Assembly (NCBI GenBank): GCA_905207485.1
Contig: CAJLLL010000022.1
Location: 1 to 32,085 of the forward strand
Source of the DNA: an uncultured Phascolarctobacterium sp.
GTDB taxonomy: Bacteria; Bacillota; Negativicutes; Acidaminococcales; Acidaminococcaceae
Direction of reading: 5' to 3'
DNA length: 32,085 nucleotides
In this document: positions 24,424-32,085 of the stretch, one piece after another
Numbering within the stretch: the first letter of the stretch is position 1
Layout: every line of letters begins with the position of its first letter
The notes under the pieces: generated by a model
The model's input: the letters and a program-made list of their open reading frames with translations, nothing else
Databases searched by the model: none
Told to the model about the DNA's origin: nothing
Translations under genes and position numbers: made by a program

Positions 24424-25605
24424 TTACAGGCTGATTTTTTCTTTAAAGCTCTGTACGCCGTCTTTCATTTCGATGATGATAGCAGCGATAATCGGGTTGT
24501 GGTCTTTATCATAGGTTAAAGTGCCGCTTGCAACCGGCAGGTCTTTGGTAGCTGCAATAGCCTGAGCAAGTTTAGTGCCGTCAGCACCGTCGCCAGCACG
24601 TTTCAAAGCATCTGCAAGAACAAGACCGGCGTTGTAACCCTGCATGCAGAAGATGTCCGGGTCTTTCTGATACATTGCTTTGTAATCAGAGATGAATTTC
24701 TGTACGGATTCGGTCTGATCCTGAACGGAGAATGCGCTGGAGAAGTAAGTATTGTTCAAAGCTTCTGCACCGGCAATTTCAACAAGTTTCGGGCTGTCCC
24801 AGCCGTCGCAGCCGATAAGCGGAACATTTAAACCAAGTTCACGGGTTTGTTTAATGATTTTAGCAACTTCTTCATAGTAACCCGGGATATAGATTGCTTC
24901 CGGGTTAGCAGCTTTAATTTTGGTCAAAGCAGCTTTAAAGTCGATATCTTTAGAAAGGAAAGCTTCTTTGGCAACAACTTTGCCGCCTTTTTCGTTCAAA
25001 GTTTTTTCAAATACTTCAGCAAGTCCTTTAGAATAATCGCTGGAAGCGTCATGCAGAATAGCTACATTTTTTACGCCCAGAGTTTTGTTTGCAAATTCAG
25101 CCATTACGCGGCCCTGGAACGGGTCGATGAAGCAGGCGCGGAAAATAAAATCTTTAACTTTGCCGTTTTCAACGGTAATAGCCGGTGCGGTAGCGCACGG
25201 AGCTATAAGAGGTACTTTGTTGCTGGTTACTACCGGAGTAGCCGCAAATACGCAGCCACTGGTAGCAGGTCCTACAACTGCCACAACTTTATCCTGAGTA
25301 ATAAGTTTGGTTACGGAGTTGCCCGATTCGGCAGGCTCGGATTTGTTGTCGCTTTCCACAACAACAAGCTGTTTGCCGTTAACGCCGCCAGCCTTGTTAA
25401 CCTGGTCAACAGCCAGTTTCAAACCGCTTAAGGTAGATTTGCCATAGTTGGCAACATTGCCGGTCAGCTCGAAGCTTGCGCCGATAACATAGCTGTTAGC
25501 ATTGGCAGCAGCCTGTTCCTTCTTTTCTCCGCCGCAGCCAGCCAGAAGTGCTGTGCTTAAAGCAGCAACCAGACAGGCACTTGTAAACTTTTTCCATTTG
25601 TTCAT
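24424..25605 (-). CDS. ABC amino acid-binding lipoprotein (LivJ/K-type), first copy
   Basis: The 393-aa lipoprotein has a signal peptide and lipobox LLAGC (Cys about 23) and the type 1 periplasmic binding fold (IGASFELTGNVANYGKS, LAVDQVNKAGGVNGKQLVVV, VVGPATSGCVFAA, IDPFQGRVMAEFA, YIPGYYEEVAKIIKQTRELG). It is first in the operon, directly behind a strong promoter. Its codon choice is highly biased, so it is probably the abundant binding protein, and the paralogue at 23136 may broaden the substrate range. GGGGAAAG precedes the ATG. Confidence 0.96.
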   Translation of the reverse strand: MNKWKKFTSACLVAALSTALLAGCGGEKKEQAAANANSYVIGASFELTGNVANYGKSTLSGLKLAVDQVNKAGGVNGKQLVVVESDNKSEPAESGNSVTKLITQDKVVAVVGPATSGCVFAATPVVTSNKVPLIAPCATAPAITVENGKVKDFIFRACFIDPFQGRVMAEFANKTLGVKNVAILHDASSDYSKGLAEVFEKTLNEKGGKVVAKEAFLSKDIDFKAALTKIKAANPEAIYIPGYYEEVAKIIKQTRELGLNVPLIGCDGWDSPKLVEIAGAEALNNTYFSSAFSVQDQTESVQKFISDYKAMYQKDPDIFCMQGYNAGLVLADALKRAGDGADGTKLAQAIAATKDLPVASGTLTYDKDHNPIIAAIIIEMKDGVQSFKEKISL

Positions 25606-25707
25606 TTTTCTTTCCCCTTTTCGTTTAAAATAATTATTATGCCGCTATGGGCAGCCAAGCCTCTCCCCTCATGCTTTAATAACTGCCCTGCAACTATCTT
25701 GTTCACA

Positions 25708-25736
25708 ATTGTAATAATTTTTTACATTTTTGTCAA
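25708..25736 (-). promoter_or_regulatory. Promoter of the liv operon
   Basis: On the minus strand TTGACA (25731-25736), 17-bp spacer, TACAAT (25708-25713). The -10 overlaps a short palindrome ACAATTGT. The whole gap 25606-25988 (383 bp) is very AT-rich; a second, weaker TTGACA at 25819-25824 with a poor 19-bp spaced -10 and the 25931-25966 terminator are the only other elements seen. Confidence 0.8.
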
Positions 25737-25921
25737 TGATTTTTTTAATTTTACATACATATTTTCAATATTTTTTCAGCATTTTTGTTAAATTTTGTAA
25801 GTTTTTTATTTTTGTTTTTGTCAAATAGATTTTAGTTTATTACAAAAGTACACATTTTGCCCTGTATTTTGGGAAAACACATAATGCCACAAGCAAATTT
25901 GACAGCCTGTACATTGCACAG

Positions 25922-25966
25922 ATAAAAAATAAATCCCCTGTTACGCTTTTATGCAACAGGGGGTTT
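25922..25966 (-). terminator. Intrinsic terminator of dpaL
   Basis: AAATCCCCTGTT (25931-25942) pairs with AACAGGGGGTTT (25955-25966, one wobble); the minus strand then reads ATTTTTTATC. Confidence 0.85.
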
Positions 25967-25988
25967 TGATTATTTGCAAATTTATATT

Positions 25989-27107
25989 TTATTTTAAAGC
26001 ATCCCAGACAATACGGCGGTAATTCGCTCTATCCGTATCACCTTCCGTTGAAATACATAAAATTCTAGATTCTTTATCAAGTTTCAAGGCATTTTTTATA
26101 TCTGCAAATTCAGGGTTATTCAGTATCTCATACACAAAACCAAGCGTAACCGCACCGCTTTCTCCGGAAATAACTTTGCTGTCTTTTCCCTCAGGATTGC
26201 CAAGCACACGCATTCCCTTAGCCGCAATTTCATCCGGTACGGAAGCGTAATAACCGGCGTACGCCCTTATCTGCTTCCAGCCCAACGGACAAGGTTCACC
26301 GCATGCAAGCCCTGCCATCATTGTCGCAAGGCTGCCGCCTACTTTATGCAAACTGCCGTCGTCAGCCTCAGCCGTACGGAAAATGCAATCTGCCCTGTCG
26401 GGTTCTACAATAGCAATAACAGGGCATTTGCTTCCATAATAATCTGCCAAAAATCCGCACATGGCGCCTGCCATTGCACCTACACCGGCTTGAAGAAAAA
26501 CATGCGTCGGCGCAGCTTCAAGCTGATGGGTTATTTCCCAGCCCATAGTTGTATAACCCTGCATAATCCACTTCGGTATTTCCTCATAACCTTCCCATGA
26601 AGTATCCTGTACCAGCGTCCAGCCGTTTTCTTCCGCCTGGCGGCAGGCAAACCTTACTGTATCGTCATAATTCCAATCTGTAACAAACGCTTCCGCTCCA
26701 AGTGCTTTTATGTTCTCAACACGTTCTGCCGCACTGCCTTTTGGCAAATATACCACGCAGCGGCAGTGCATTTTTTGTGCCGCCCAGGCTACGCCGCGCC
26801 CGTGGTTGCCATCCGTTGCCGTAACAAAAGTATGGCAGCTTCCCGCTTTTTGCATATAACGGCTGATAGAATAGCTGCCACCCAAAACTTTAAAGGCATT
26901 AAGCCCGAAGCGTTGGCTTTCGTCTTTAACGTAAATTGCCGAAACGCCAAGCAGTTTAGCAAGTTCTTTTAAATCTGCCAGAGGAGTTTCTTTATATTCA
27001 GATAAAGTTTTATGAAATTCATACGCCTCTTTTGCGGCTGCTGCCGTAAAAATTGCGCTGGCATTATTTGCAGGTTTGCGTGAAATAAATTTTATCTTGC
27101 CTTTCAT
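25989..27107 (-). CDS. dpaL: Diaminopropionate ammonia-lyase
   Basis: This 372-aa cytosolic fold-type II PLP enzyme converts 2,3-diaminopropionate to pyruvate and two ammonia. RFGLNAFKVLGGSY contains the PLP lysine (Lys73). TDGNHGRGVAWAAQ, QDTSWEGYEEIPKWIMQGYTTMG, FLQAGVGAMAGA, MAGLACGEPCPLGW, VISGESGAVTLG and CISTEGDTD all match the E. coli YgeX family. It is about 25 residues shorter than YgeX (398 aa), mainly at the N-terminus and in loops, without loss of the motifs. GGAGG precedes the ATG. It is monocistronic between two terminators. It fits an amino acid-fermenting lifestyle along with the adjacent importer. Confidence 0.95.
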   Translation of the reverse strand: MKGKIKFISRKPANNASAIFTAAAAKEAYEFHKTLSEYKETPLADLKELAKLLGVSAIYVKDESQRFGLNAFKVLGGSYSISRYMQKAGSCHTFVTATDGNHGRGVAWAAQKMHCRCVVYLPKGSAAERVENIKALGAEAFVTDWNYDDTVRFACRQAEENGWTLVQDTSWEGYEEIPKWIMQGYTTMGWEITHQLEAAPTHVFLQAGVGAMAGAMCGFLADYYGSKCPVIAIVEPDRADCIFRTAEADDGSLHKVGGSLATMMAGLACGEPCPLGWKQIRAYAGYYASVPDEIAAKGMRVLGNPEGKDSKVISGESGAVTLGFVYEILNNPEFADIKNALKLDKESRILCISTEGDTDRANYRRIVWDALK

Positions 27108-27129
27108 TTATTTCCTCCGTTTGTTTCAT

Positions 27130-27172
27130 AAACAAAAATCCCTTTTACTGTGGCATCACAATAAAAGGGATT
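27130..27172 (-). terminator. Intrinsic terminator of the rpsF-ssb-rpsR operon
   Basis: AATCCCTTTTA (27137-27147) and TAAAAGGGATT (27162-27172) form an 11-bp stem; the minus strand continues TTTGTTT. Confidence 0.85.
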
Positions 27173-27208
27173 AGTTGCTGATTCAGCAGCGGCTAAAAGC
27201 CGTGCATA

Positions 27209-27439
27209 TTATTCGCAGGTAAACGGCAGCAAAGCTACGTTACGTGCGCGTTTAATTGCAGTGGTCATCTGACGCTGATGTTTTGCGCAGTTGCCGGAAA
27301 TACGGCGCGGTAAAATTTTGCCGCGTTCGGTAATATAACGGCGCAGTTTAGCTACGTCCTTATAATCGATTTCTTCAACTTTATCAACACAGAAGCTGCA
27401 AACTTTTCTTCTCGGTCTTCTGCCTCTTTCGCGTTTCAT
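27209..27439 (-). CDS. rpsR: 30S ribosomal protein S18
   Basis: The 76-aa basic protein of the small-subunit platform pairs with S6. YKDVAKLRRYITERGKILPRR and CAKHQRQMTTAIKRARNVALLPF are the S18 core. It retains CSFC near residues 14-17 and CAKH later, so it is the C+ (zinc-binding) version. GGAGGG precedes the ATG. It is last in the operon. Confidence 0.98.
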   Translation of the reverse strand: MKRERGRRPRRKVCSFCVDKVEEIDYKDVAKLRRYITERGKILPRRISGNCAKHQRQMTTAIKRARNVALLPFTCE

Positions 27440-27457
27440 TCGCTTAAACCCTCCTTG

Positions 27458-27871
27458 TTAAAATGGGATTTCCTCATCAAAAGGAACCTGCGAGCCGAAG
27501 GATTCCATATCGCTTCTGCCGCTTTCAGGTGCGCCGCCGTTGCCGGGTGTGTAACCCTTGCGTTCAATAAACTCAACAGAGTTGGCAATTACTTCGGTAA
27601 CATAACGTTTAGCACCGTCTTTGCCGTCATAACTGCGGAGCTGCAAACGCCCTTCAACAAGCGCCCTTTGTCCTTTCATAAGGCTGTTCCCGCATAATTC
27701 TGCGATTTTACCCCATACAACGATGTTGATAAAATCGGCTTCACGTTGCCCATCCTGATTAGTAAAAGGCCTGTCAACCGCAAGCGTAAACTGGCATACA
27801 ACCTTGCCGGTAGTGGTATAACGCACTTCCGGGTCACGCGTTAAGCGGCCCATTAAGATAATCTTGTTCAT
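27458..27871 (-). CDS. ssb: Single-stranded DNA-binding protein
   Basis: The 137-aa protein has an OB fold (about residues 1-105: NKIILMGRLTRDPEVRYTTTGKVVCQFTLAVDR, FINIVVWGKIAE, LVEGRLQLRSYDGKDGAKRYVTEVIA), a short Gly/Ser-rich linker and the acidic C-terminal tip FDEEIPF, which recruits replication and repair proteins. It sits between rpsF and rpsR in the usual order. It is a shorter tail than in many SSBs. Confidence 0.98.
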   Translation of the reverse strand: MNKIILMGRLTRDPEVRYTTTGKVVCQFTLAVDRPFTNQDGQREADFINIVVWGKIAELCGNSLMKGQRALVEGRLQLRSYDGKDGAKRYVTEVIANSVEFIERKGYTPGNGGAPESGRSDMESFGSQVPFDEEIPF

Positions 27872-27891
27872 AACTTAATGTTACCTCCGGA

Positions 27892-28179
27892 TTACTCGCC
27901 TTTTTTAATAACCATGTGGCGCATAACTTCGTCGGTAATTTTCATTACACGGTCAAGTTCTTTAACAGCTTTGGGTTCTGCGCTGAAAGTTACGAGTACA
28001 TACTGACCTTCGGTGAAATCTTGGATTTCATAAGCGAGGCGTTTTTTGCCCCAGCGGTCGGTTTTTTCTACAGTACCACCGTTAGCAGTAATGAGGTTTT
28101 CAAATTTAGCTACAACAGCTTCAAATGCTTCTTCCTCTACAACCGGTTTAACGATGTACATGACTTCGTAATTGTTCAC
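27892..28179 (-). CDS. rpsF: 30S ribosomal protein S6
   Basis: The 95-aa protein MNNYEVMYIVKP, ANGGTVEKTDRWGKKRLAYEI and EGQYVLVTF is S6, partner of S18. The start is GTG at 28179 with GGAGG 7 nt upstream. It is first in the rpsF-ssb-rpsR operon. It ends without the long acidic tail of enterobacterial S6. Confidence 0.98.
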   Translation of the reverse strand: MNNYEVMYIVKPVVEEEAFEAVVAKFENLITANGGTVEKTDRWGKKRLAYEIQDFTEGQYVLVTFSAEPKAVKELDRVMKITDEVMRHMVIKKGE

Positions 28180-28253
28180 GAAATCACCTCCTCCTTTGGA
28201 CTTTGGCCCCCGTTTGGGAGCAGGGGAATGTATCTATCAATACACGCTTAAGT

Positions 28254-28282
28254 ATTATATCATCAGCTTTGGCGTTTTGCAA
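28254..28282 (-). promoter_or_regulatory. Promoter of the rpsF operon
   Basis: On the minus strand TTGCAA (28277-28282), 17-bp spacer, perfect TATAAT (28254-28259). The roughly 70-nt leader folds a CCCC/GGGG hairpin (about 28209-28227), which I could not match to the S6:S18 autoregulatory consensus. Confidence 0.75.
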
Positions 28283-28298
28283 GCCGTATTTAAAATTT

Positions 28299-29669
28299 TT
28301 ACAGTTCTTTTAAAACTGTGCCAACGGCTTTTTCAACCGCTTCTTTATAGGCTGCTGCGTTATCGGCAAGTACCTTTTTAATTTTGGCGGCAAAACCTGC
28401 TTCCGGTGTCAGCAATTTTTTATACGCTATCGCCCATGCACAAGCTGCTTCGTCAGCCGGCAAAAGTTTGGCGCCGGTAAATTCCGGCAATGCTGCAAAA
28501 TCCTGCATTTGCTGCATCAGCGCAGTATCATGTTCTTTTACTATATCTAATGCACACAGCCATAATAAGTTGCCCATTTTAAGGCAAACCTGCCCTTTCA
28601 TGGCTTTTGCCAGTGTGCCCGGTGCCGATGCATACAAATCGGCATTAAACAGGCTCAGCCTGTAACCGAAGGTAGCAGCAATTTCGCCGTATACTTTCAT
28701 GCCTTCCGGGTCTGCTGCCGCTTTACCTGCATCAAGTTCCATAGATGCCATTTTAATTCCGTTGCGCTGCAATTCATTGCTGATAAGGTAAAGTTCCTGC
28801 GGAGTCATTAATTTGTCGGGTTTGGCAAGTTTAAGTTCAAAATCAATATCCCAGGGAGTATTGTTTAAATAAGTATTGTAAATATACTGAGTGTGCATAA
28901 TAGCTTCGCCAAATTCCAAAACTATGCGCTGCAAAACTTCCGGTTCAAAATGTACAACCGTATCGCCAGCTTTAAAATCTGCTTCCAGATAAGAAGCTTT
29001 CATGGCATTGCGGAATTCTTCCGGCAGTTCATTGTATTTTGCAGCAACTTCATCAGCGCTCATAGCTTCAATTTTAGTGTCAATTTTAGCACTGCAGTCA
29101 AAACCAATCATGCTGTAACCGTAAAGAAGGGCTTTTACAATTTCTTCTTCTGTTGTCAGCCCTGCTGCATTGGCACCATAACCTTCTTTATAGCCAAGTT
29201 CCAAAACACCCCAGGTTGCAGTATCAACAGCTTCCAAAAAGTTGCGTTTTAAAATATCTGCATTAGCGGCTGCATAATCTACCAATACAGGGCGTGCCTG
29301 ACGCAGTTTAAACTGCGGCGCTGCATAGGCAGCAGCTGCGCCCAGCCAATCGCTGAAAGCAAGGCTTATGCCCTTGCCGTTTTGTGCCTGCGGCGCGCTC
29401 CATTTTAAATAACGGCGCACAACGGCTGCATTATTAGGGTTAAGTTCCATTACGTCAACTGTTAAATCATTAACTTTGCCGCTGCTTTTTTTTACAAATA
29501 ATGCGGCTGCCTGGCATTCATTTTTATAAGCGCATACCAATACCCTGCCTTCTGCAGTATCAGCAAGAGCAAGCCATGAACCCTGCATTTCATTTAATGA
29601 TGCCGGTAAAATTTTACCGCAAGAAAATTCTTCCATTGCCTGTACGGCAGTTACCTGTTTTATAGCCAT
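28299..29669 (-). CDS. Divergent UxaE/tagaturonate epimerase-like protein
   Basis: The protein is 456 aa from ATG 29669, where GGAGG lies 8 nt upstream; an upstream in-frame ATG at 29702 has no ribosome site. It is cytosolic. SLAFSDWLGAAAAY (102-115), DTATWGVLELGYKEGYGANAAGL (149-171) and SMIGFDCSAKID (186-197) follow the order of the UxaE tagaturonate/fructuronate epimerase family as I remember it. In that family the middle block ends in an ADADHLK metal-binding segment; here it is ANAAGLT, with the histidine gone. It may therefore be inactive or repurposed. The family assignment is moderate; I rely on motif memory without alignment. It has its own putative promoter. Confidence 0.5.
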   Translation of the reverse strand: MAIKQVTAVQAMEEFSCGKILPASLNEMQGSWLALADTAEGRVLVCAYKNECQAAALFVKKSSGKVNDLTVDVMELNPNNAAVVRRYLKWSAPQAQNGKGISLAFSDWLGAAAAYAAPQFKLRQARPVLVDYAAANADILKRNFLEAVDTATWGVLELGYKEGYGANAAGLTTEEEIVKALLYGYSMIGFDCSAKIDTKIEAMSADEVAAKYNELPEEFRNAMKASYLEADFKAGDTVVHFEPEVLQRIVLEFGEAIMHTQYIYNTYLNNTPWDIDFELKLAKPDKLMTPQELYLISNELQRNGIKMASMELDAGKAAADPEGMKVYGEIAATFGYRLSLFNADLYASAPGTLAKAMKGQVCLKMGNLLWLCALDIVKEHDTALMQQMQDFAALPEFTGAKLLPADEAACAWAIAYKKLLTPEAGFAAKIKKVLADNAAAYKEAVEKAVGTVLKEL

Positions 29670-29710
29670 TAAAATGCCTCCATGATAAATATTCTTTTTC
29701 ATCCTTATAT

Positions 29711-29739
29711 ATTATCGCCAAAAAACACAGTTTCTGCAA
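29711..29739 (-). promoter_or_regulatory. Putative promoter of the UxaE-like gene
   Basis: On the minus strand TTGCAG (29734-29739), 17-bp spacer, GATAAT (29711-29716). Confidence 0.5.
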
Positions 29740-29781
29740 GCAAAAAAACAAATGCCTACAAAACGCGCCTTATAATATTAA

Positions 29782-30010
29782 TGTGTAAAACTTATGCTTG
29801 ACACAAGATGATGTGGTAAAAAAGCAGTAAACAAGTTAAGAACTTATCGACATTTTACACATAGTTTTCCACAGTTTTAAGTACTAAAAAATTTATACCA
29901 TCTTTTTTCTACACATTTTCAAGTGTTTATACAGATTAAAATAAAACTTTTCCACAGTTATCAACACATTATCCACATTTTGTTGATAACTTTTTATTTC
30001 TTGAGGATAA
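29782..30010. other. Cluster of DnaA boxes (candidate replication origin or DnaA-titration region)
   Basis: One perfect box TTATCCACA (29969-29977) is surrounded by one- to two-mismatch versions. Forward copies are TTATCGACA (29844), TTTTACACA (29853), TTTTCCACA (29865 and 29948), TTCTACACA (29907), TTATACAGA (29927) and TTATCAACA (29958). Reverse copies are TGTGTAAAA (29782), TGTTGATAA (29981) and TGAGGATAA (30002). The surroundings are AT-rich, with T- and A-tracts toward 30085. The gap 29670-30078 (409 bp) has no gene. It lies beside ribosomal/ssb genes that are near oriC in other Firmicutes, but dnaA is not in the window. oriC is inferred, the cluster itself is seen. Confidence 0.6.
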
Positions 30011-30078
30011 CTTACCACACCACTAAATATACTAATGTTTTACTTTTACAAGAGTTTTACAAAATTATAACAAACTGT

Positions 30079-30960
30079 TTAATTACTCCGCAGCTGCGAA
30101 ACAATAAATAAAAACAACGCTCCCCAAATCCAACCAAAAGCTAATAAATGCTGGGCGGTAAACGGTTCACCATAAACGAACACGCCAAGCAGCAAGGTTA
30201 AAGTAGGAGATATGTACTGCAAAAAACCGATAATTTTCAGCGGAAGCAGCTTTGCCCCTGCCGTAAACAGCAACAGCGGTATTGCCGTTACCACACCTGC
30301 TCCTGCCAGTAGCATCAGCACCTGTACATTGCCGCTTGCATAAAAAGATAAACCCTGCTGCCACAGCATATATTCATACGCCAATGCTATGGGCGTAATA
30401 ATTAATGTTTCCAGCATAATACTTGTTAAACTGGAAACAGGCAGAACTTTTTTAATTAAACCATACAACGCAAAACTGATTGCCAGAGTAAGTGATACCC
30501 ACGGCAGTTTGCCAAAACTCCATACCATGCTGCCAACGCCAACACATGCGCAAAGAACTGCCAGCAACTGCATTTTGTTTAAACGTTCACGCAAAAACAC
30601 AACCCCAAACAATACGCTTACCAGCGGATTAATATAATAACCCATACTGGTTTCCACAATATGCCCATTATTAACGGCCCAAATAAATGACCCCCAGTTG
30701 ATGCTGATAACAACGCCTGCAGATATCATTGCCGCACCGGTTTTAAAACTGCTGAACACTGTTTTAACTTCGGAAATAAATAACGGCAGTTTCTTTTGTA
30801 TAACAATTAAAAATGCTACAAACACGCACGACCATACAAATCGGCTGGATAATATTTCAAACGGCAGCACCTGCCCCAGCAGCTTCCAGTAAACCGGCAG
30901 GATGCCCCACAAAATATATGCGCTCAGTCCGCATGCAAGCCCTTTTTTATAACCACTCAT
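30079..30960 (-). CDS. rarD: EamA/RarD-type permease
   Basis: The 293-aa inner-membrane protein of the drug/metabolite transporter superfamily has about ten short membrane helices in two EamA repeats. GLSAYILWGILPVYWKLL, SSRFVWS and MGYYINPLVSVLFGVVFLRERL (end of repeat 1) are typical of RarD. FLQYISPTLTLLLGVFVYGEPF is the matching second-repeat block. The substrate is unknown; the name comes from chloramphenicol sensitivity in E. coli. GGAG precedes the ATG. It lies 11 bp behind the MFS gene and its 3' end borders the DnaA-box gap, without a visible terminator. Confidence 0.93.
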   Translation of the reverse strand: MSGYKKGLACGLSAYILWGILPVYWKLLGQVLPFEILSSRFVWSCVFVAFLIVIQKKLPLFISEVKTVFSSFKTGAAMISAGVVISINWGSFIWAVNNGHIVETSMGYYINPLVSVLFGVVFLRERLNKMQLLAVLCACVGVGSMVWSFGKLPWVSLTLAISFALYGLIKKVLPVSSLTSIMLETLIITPIALAYEYMLWQQGLSFYASGNVQVLMLLAGAGVVTAIPLLLFTAGAKLLPLKIIGFLQYISPTLTLLLGVFVYGEPFTAQHLLAFGWIWGALFLFIVSQLRSN

Positions 30961-30971
30961 AAAAAATCTCC

Positions 30972-32085
30972 TTATTTACGCATCTCTTCCGGAATGGGAA
31001 TTTTAAACGCTACAGCAGCAGCAAGTACAGGCAGCATTGTAATCAATCCCATTACAAACGGCAGCCCGTAATAATCTGCCAGAAAACCTAAAATAGTTAC
31101 GCCAAATCCACCCATGCCAACGCTAAAACCAATTGTCAGCCCGGCAGCCATGCCAACATTGTTTGGCAGCAGCGTTTGCGCCAATATGGTTGTAGTAGCA
31201 AACGAACCAATTATGGAAAAACCTGCTAAAGCTACAGCGGCAAGTACAGCAGCATGCATTGTAACATTGGCAATAAGCCAGATAGCAGGTATGCTGCACA
31301 GCACAGAACCTAATATAATGCGGCGTGCGCCAAGTTTATCACTGAGCACAGCGCCAATATAGGTGCCGGCCACTCCACCTAAGAGGAAAAACGATACCAG
31401 CATGCCGGCAAAAGCAGAATCCGCCTGGCGGAAATTAATAAAAAATAACGGCAGATATGTGGAAAGGCCTGTATGAATTGTTGAACGCAAAAAAATAAAT
31501 AACAATACAAAAGCCAGTCCTGCATAGGGAATTTTTTGCACAACGCCGCTTTTTTTAGCTGCCTGTACACGTAAATTATGTTCAAAATTTACACGTTTAT
31601 ATTCAGGCATATATTTCATCATCAAACCAAATACAAGCAGCCCAGGCAGCACAAAATACATAGTATTATGCAGACCGCCCGGCAAAGTTAATAAAAACGC
31701 CATCAATAGCGAACCTGCTGCCATACCGGCATTACCGCCGAGTGAAAAAATACCCATATTAGCTGCTTTATTTTTATCAGTGCTAAAAAAATTGGTAGTT
31801 TTAGATGCCTGAGGATGATAAGTTGCACTTGCCACGCCAATAATTACAACCGTGCACATTAACAATGCATACGCCGGCACCCAACCGATTAATGCAAAGC
31901 CTGCACCAGCCATTGCCGCGCAAAACGGCAGCATCGACGGCAGTGATTTTTTATCCGTAATATAACCAAATAACGGCTGAATAACAGACGAAGTAATATT
32001 TTGCGTTAAAACAATAAACGCAAGCTGCGAATAACTTAAAGCAAAAAGTTCTTTTAAATGCGGCAGCACTATCGGCAAAGCCCCT
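30972..32085 (-). CDS. MFS transporter, fosmidomycin-resistance (Fsr)-like, 5' end cut by the window
   Basis: The frame is open to the right edge and reads GALPIVLPHLKELFALSYSQLAF, matching the first helix region of Fsr-type efflux pumps. The true start lies beyond 32085; the first 15-30 residues are missing. About eleven hydrophobic segments are visible. QPLFGYITDKK is the loop 2-3 motif, SATYHPQASK is typical of Fsr-like MFS proteins, and FFSTDKNKAANMGIFSLGGNAGMAAG follows. It is an inner-membrane proton-coupled exporter. It is cotranscribed with the RarD-type gene (11-bp gap), so a small export unit is likely. Confidence 0.85.
   Translation of the reverse strand, partial: GALPIVLPHLKELFALSYSQLAFIVLTQNITSSVIQPLFGYITDKKSLPSMLPFCAAMAGAGFALIGWVPAYALLMCTVVIIGVASATYHPQASKTTNFFSTDKNKAANMGIFSLGGNAGMAAGSLLMAFLLTLPGGLHNTMYFVLPGLLVFGLMMKYMPEYKRVNFEHNLRVQAAKKSGVVQKIPYAGLAFVLLFIFLRSTIHTGLSTYLPLFFINFRQADSAFAGMLVSFFLLGGVAGTYIGAVLSDKLGARRIILGSVLCSIPAIWLIANVTMHAAVLAAVALAGFSIIGSFATTTILAQTLLPNNVGMAAGLTIGFSVGMGGFGVTILGFLADYYGLPFVMGLITMLPVLAAAVAFKIPIPEEMRK

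Noticed and set aside
28180..28253. S6:S18 autoregulatory leader of rpsF
   Set aside because: A CCCC/GGGG hairpin is present, but the conserved bulge and loop bases of that leader could not be identified, so it is only mentioned with the promoter.
1..32085. CRISPR arrays, insertion sequences, transposases, rRNA genes or prophage genes
   Set aside because: No regularly spaced repeats, transposase motifs, terminal inverted repeats, rRNA or phage structural genes were seen.

Overview
The window looks like chromosomal DNA of a diderm Firmicute in the class Negativicutes, plausibly an Acidaminococcaceae/Phascolarctobacterium-type gut anaerobe (inference). The reasons are a Firmicute gene order (ychF nearby, rpsF-ssb-rpsR), strong AGGAGG-type ribosome binding sites, a TonB-dependent outer-membrane receptor (so an outer membrane exists), and a lifestyle of importing and fermenting amino acids.

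Left block (1-5479, + strand, visibly more AT-rich codon choice): the C-terminal part of a NifD-like nitrogenase component 1 protein that needs a one-base frame correction near 31-38; a second nitrogenase component 1-like protein (434-1669); a leader region with a 14-bp inverted repeat; then a ChaN-like putative haem-binding protein and a TonB-dependent receptor in tandem; and an unrecognised 223-aa protein. A tRNA-Asp/tRNA-Phe operon with a consensus promoter and its own terminator (5510-5755) closes the block.

Middle block (5776-16542): two secreted proteins of unknown function (-), an SLC1-family sodium symporter with an unusual substrate-site residue (+), the YchF ATPase (-), and a six-gene phosphonate operon transcribed leftward as phnX, Fe-alcohol dehydrogenase, phnD, phnC, phnE, phnE. 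A DeoR-type regulator lies upstream and a repeat cluster sits at the phnX promoter. PhnX would split phosphonoacetaldehyde to acetaldehyde and phosphate. No AEP transaminase (phnW) is present, which makes the dehydrogenase the interesting partner.

Right block (16543-28179, all -): LCP cell-wall ligase and a NUDIX CoA-diphosphatase-like gene; DUF951 and a CBS-ACT protein behind a complete branched-chain-type amino acid ABC importer with two tandem binding proteins; diaminopropionate ammonia-lyase; and the rpsF-ssb-rpsR operon. Then come a divergent UxaE-like protein (28299-29669), an AT-rich 409-bp gap packed with DnaA boxes (candidate replication origin or DnaA-titration site), a RarD-type permease, and an MFS efflux pump cut by the right edge.

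Candidates for undescribed biology are the nitrogenase-like/ChaN/TonB neighbourhood, the phnX-dehydrogenase phosphonate operon without phnW, and the DnaA-box cluster away from dnaA.
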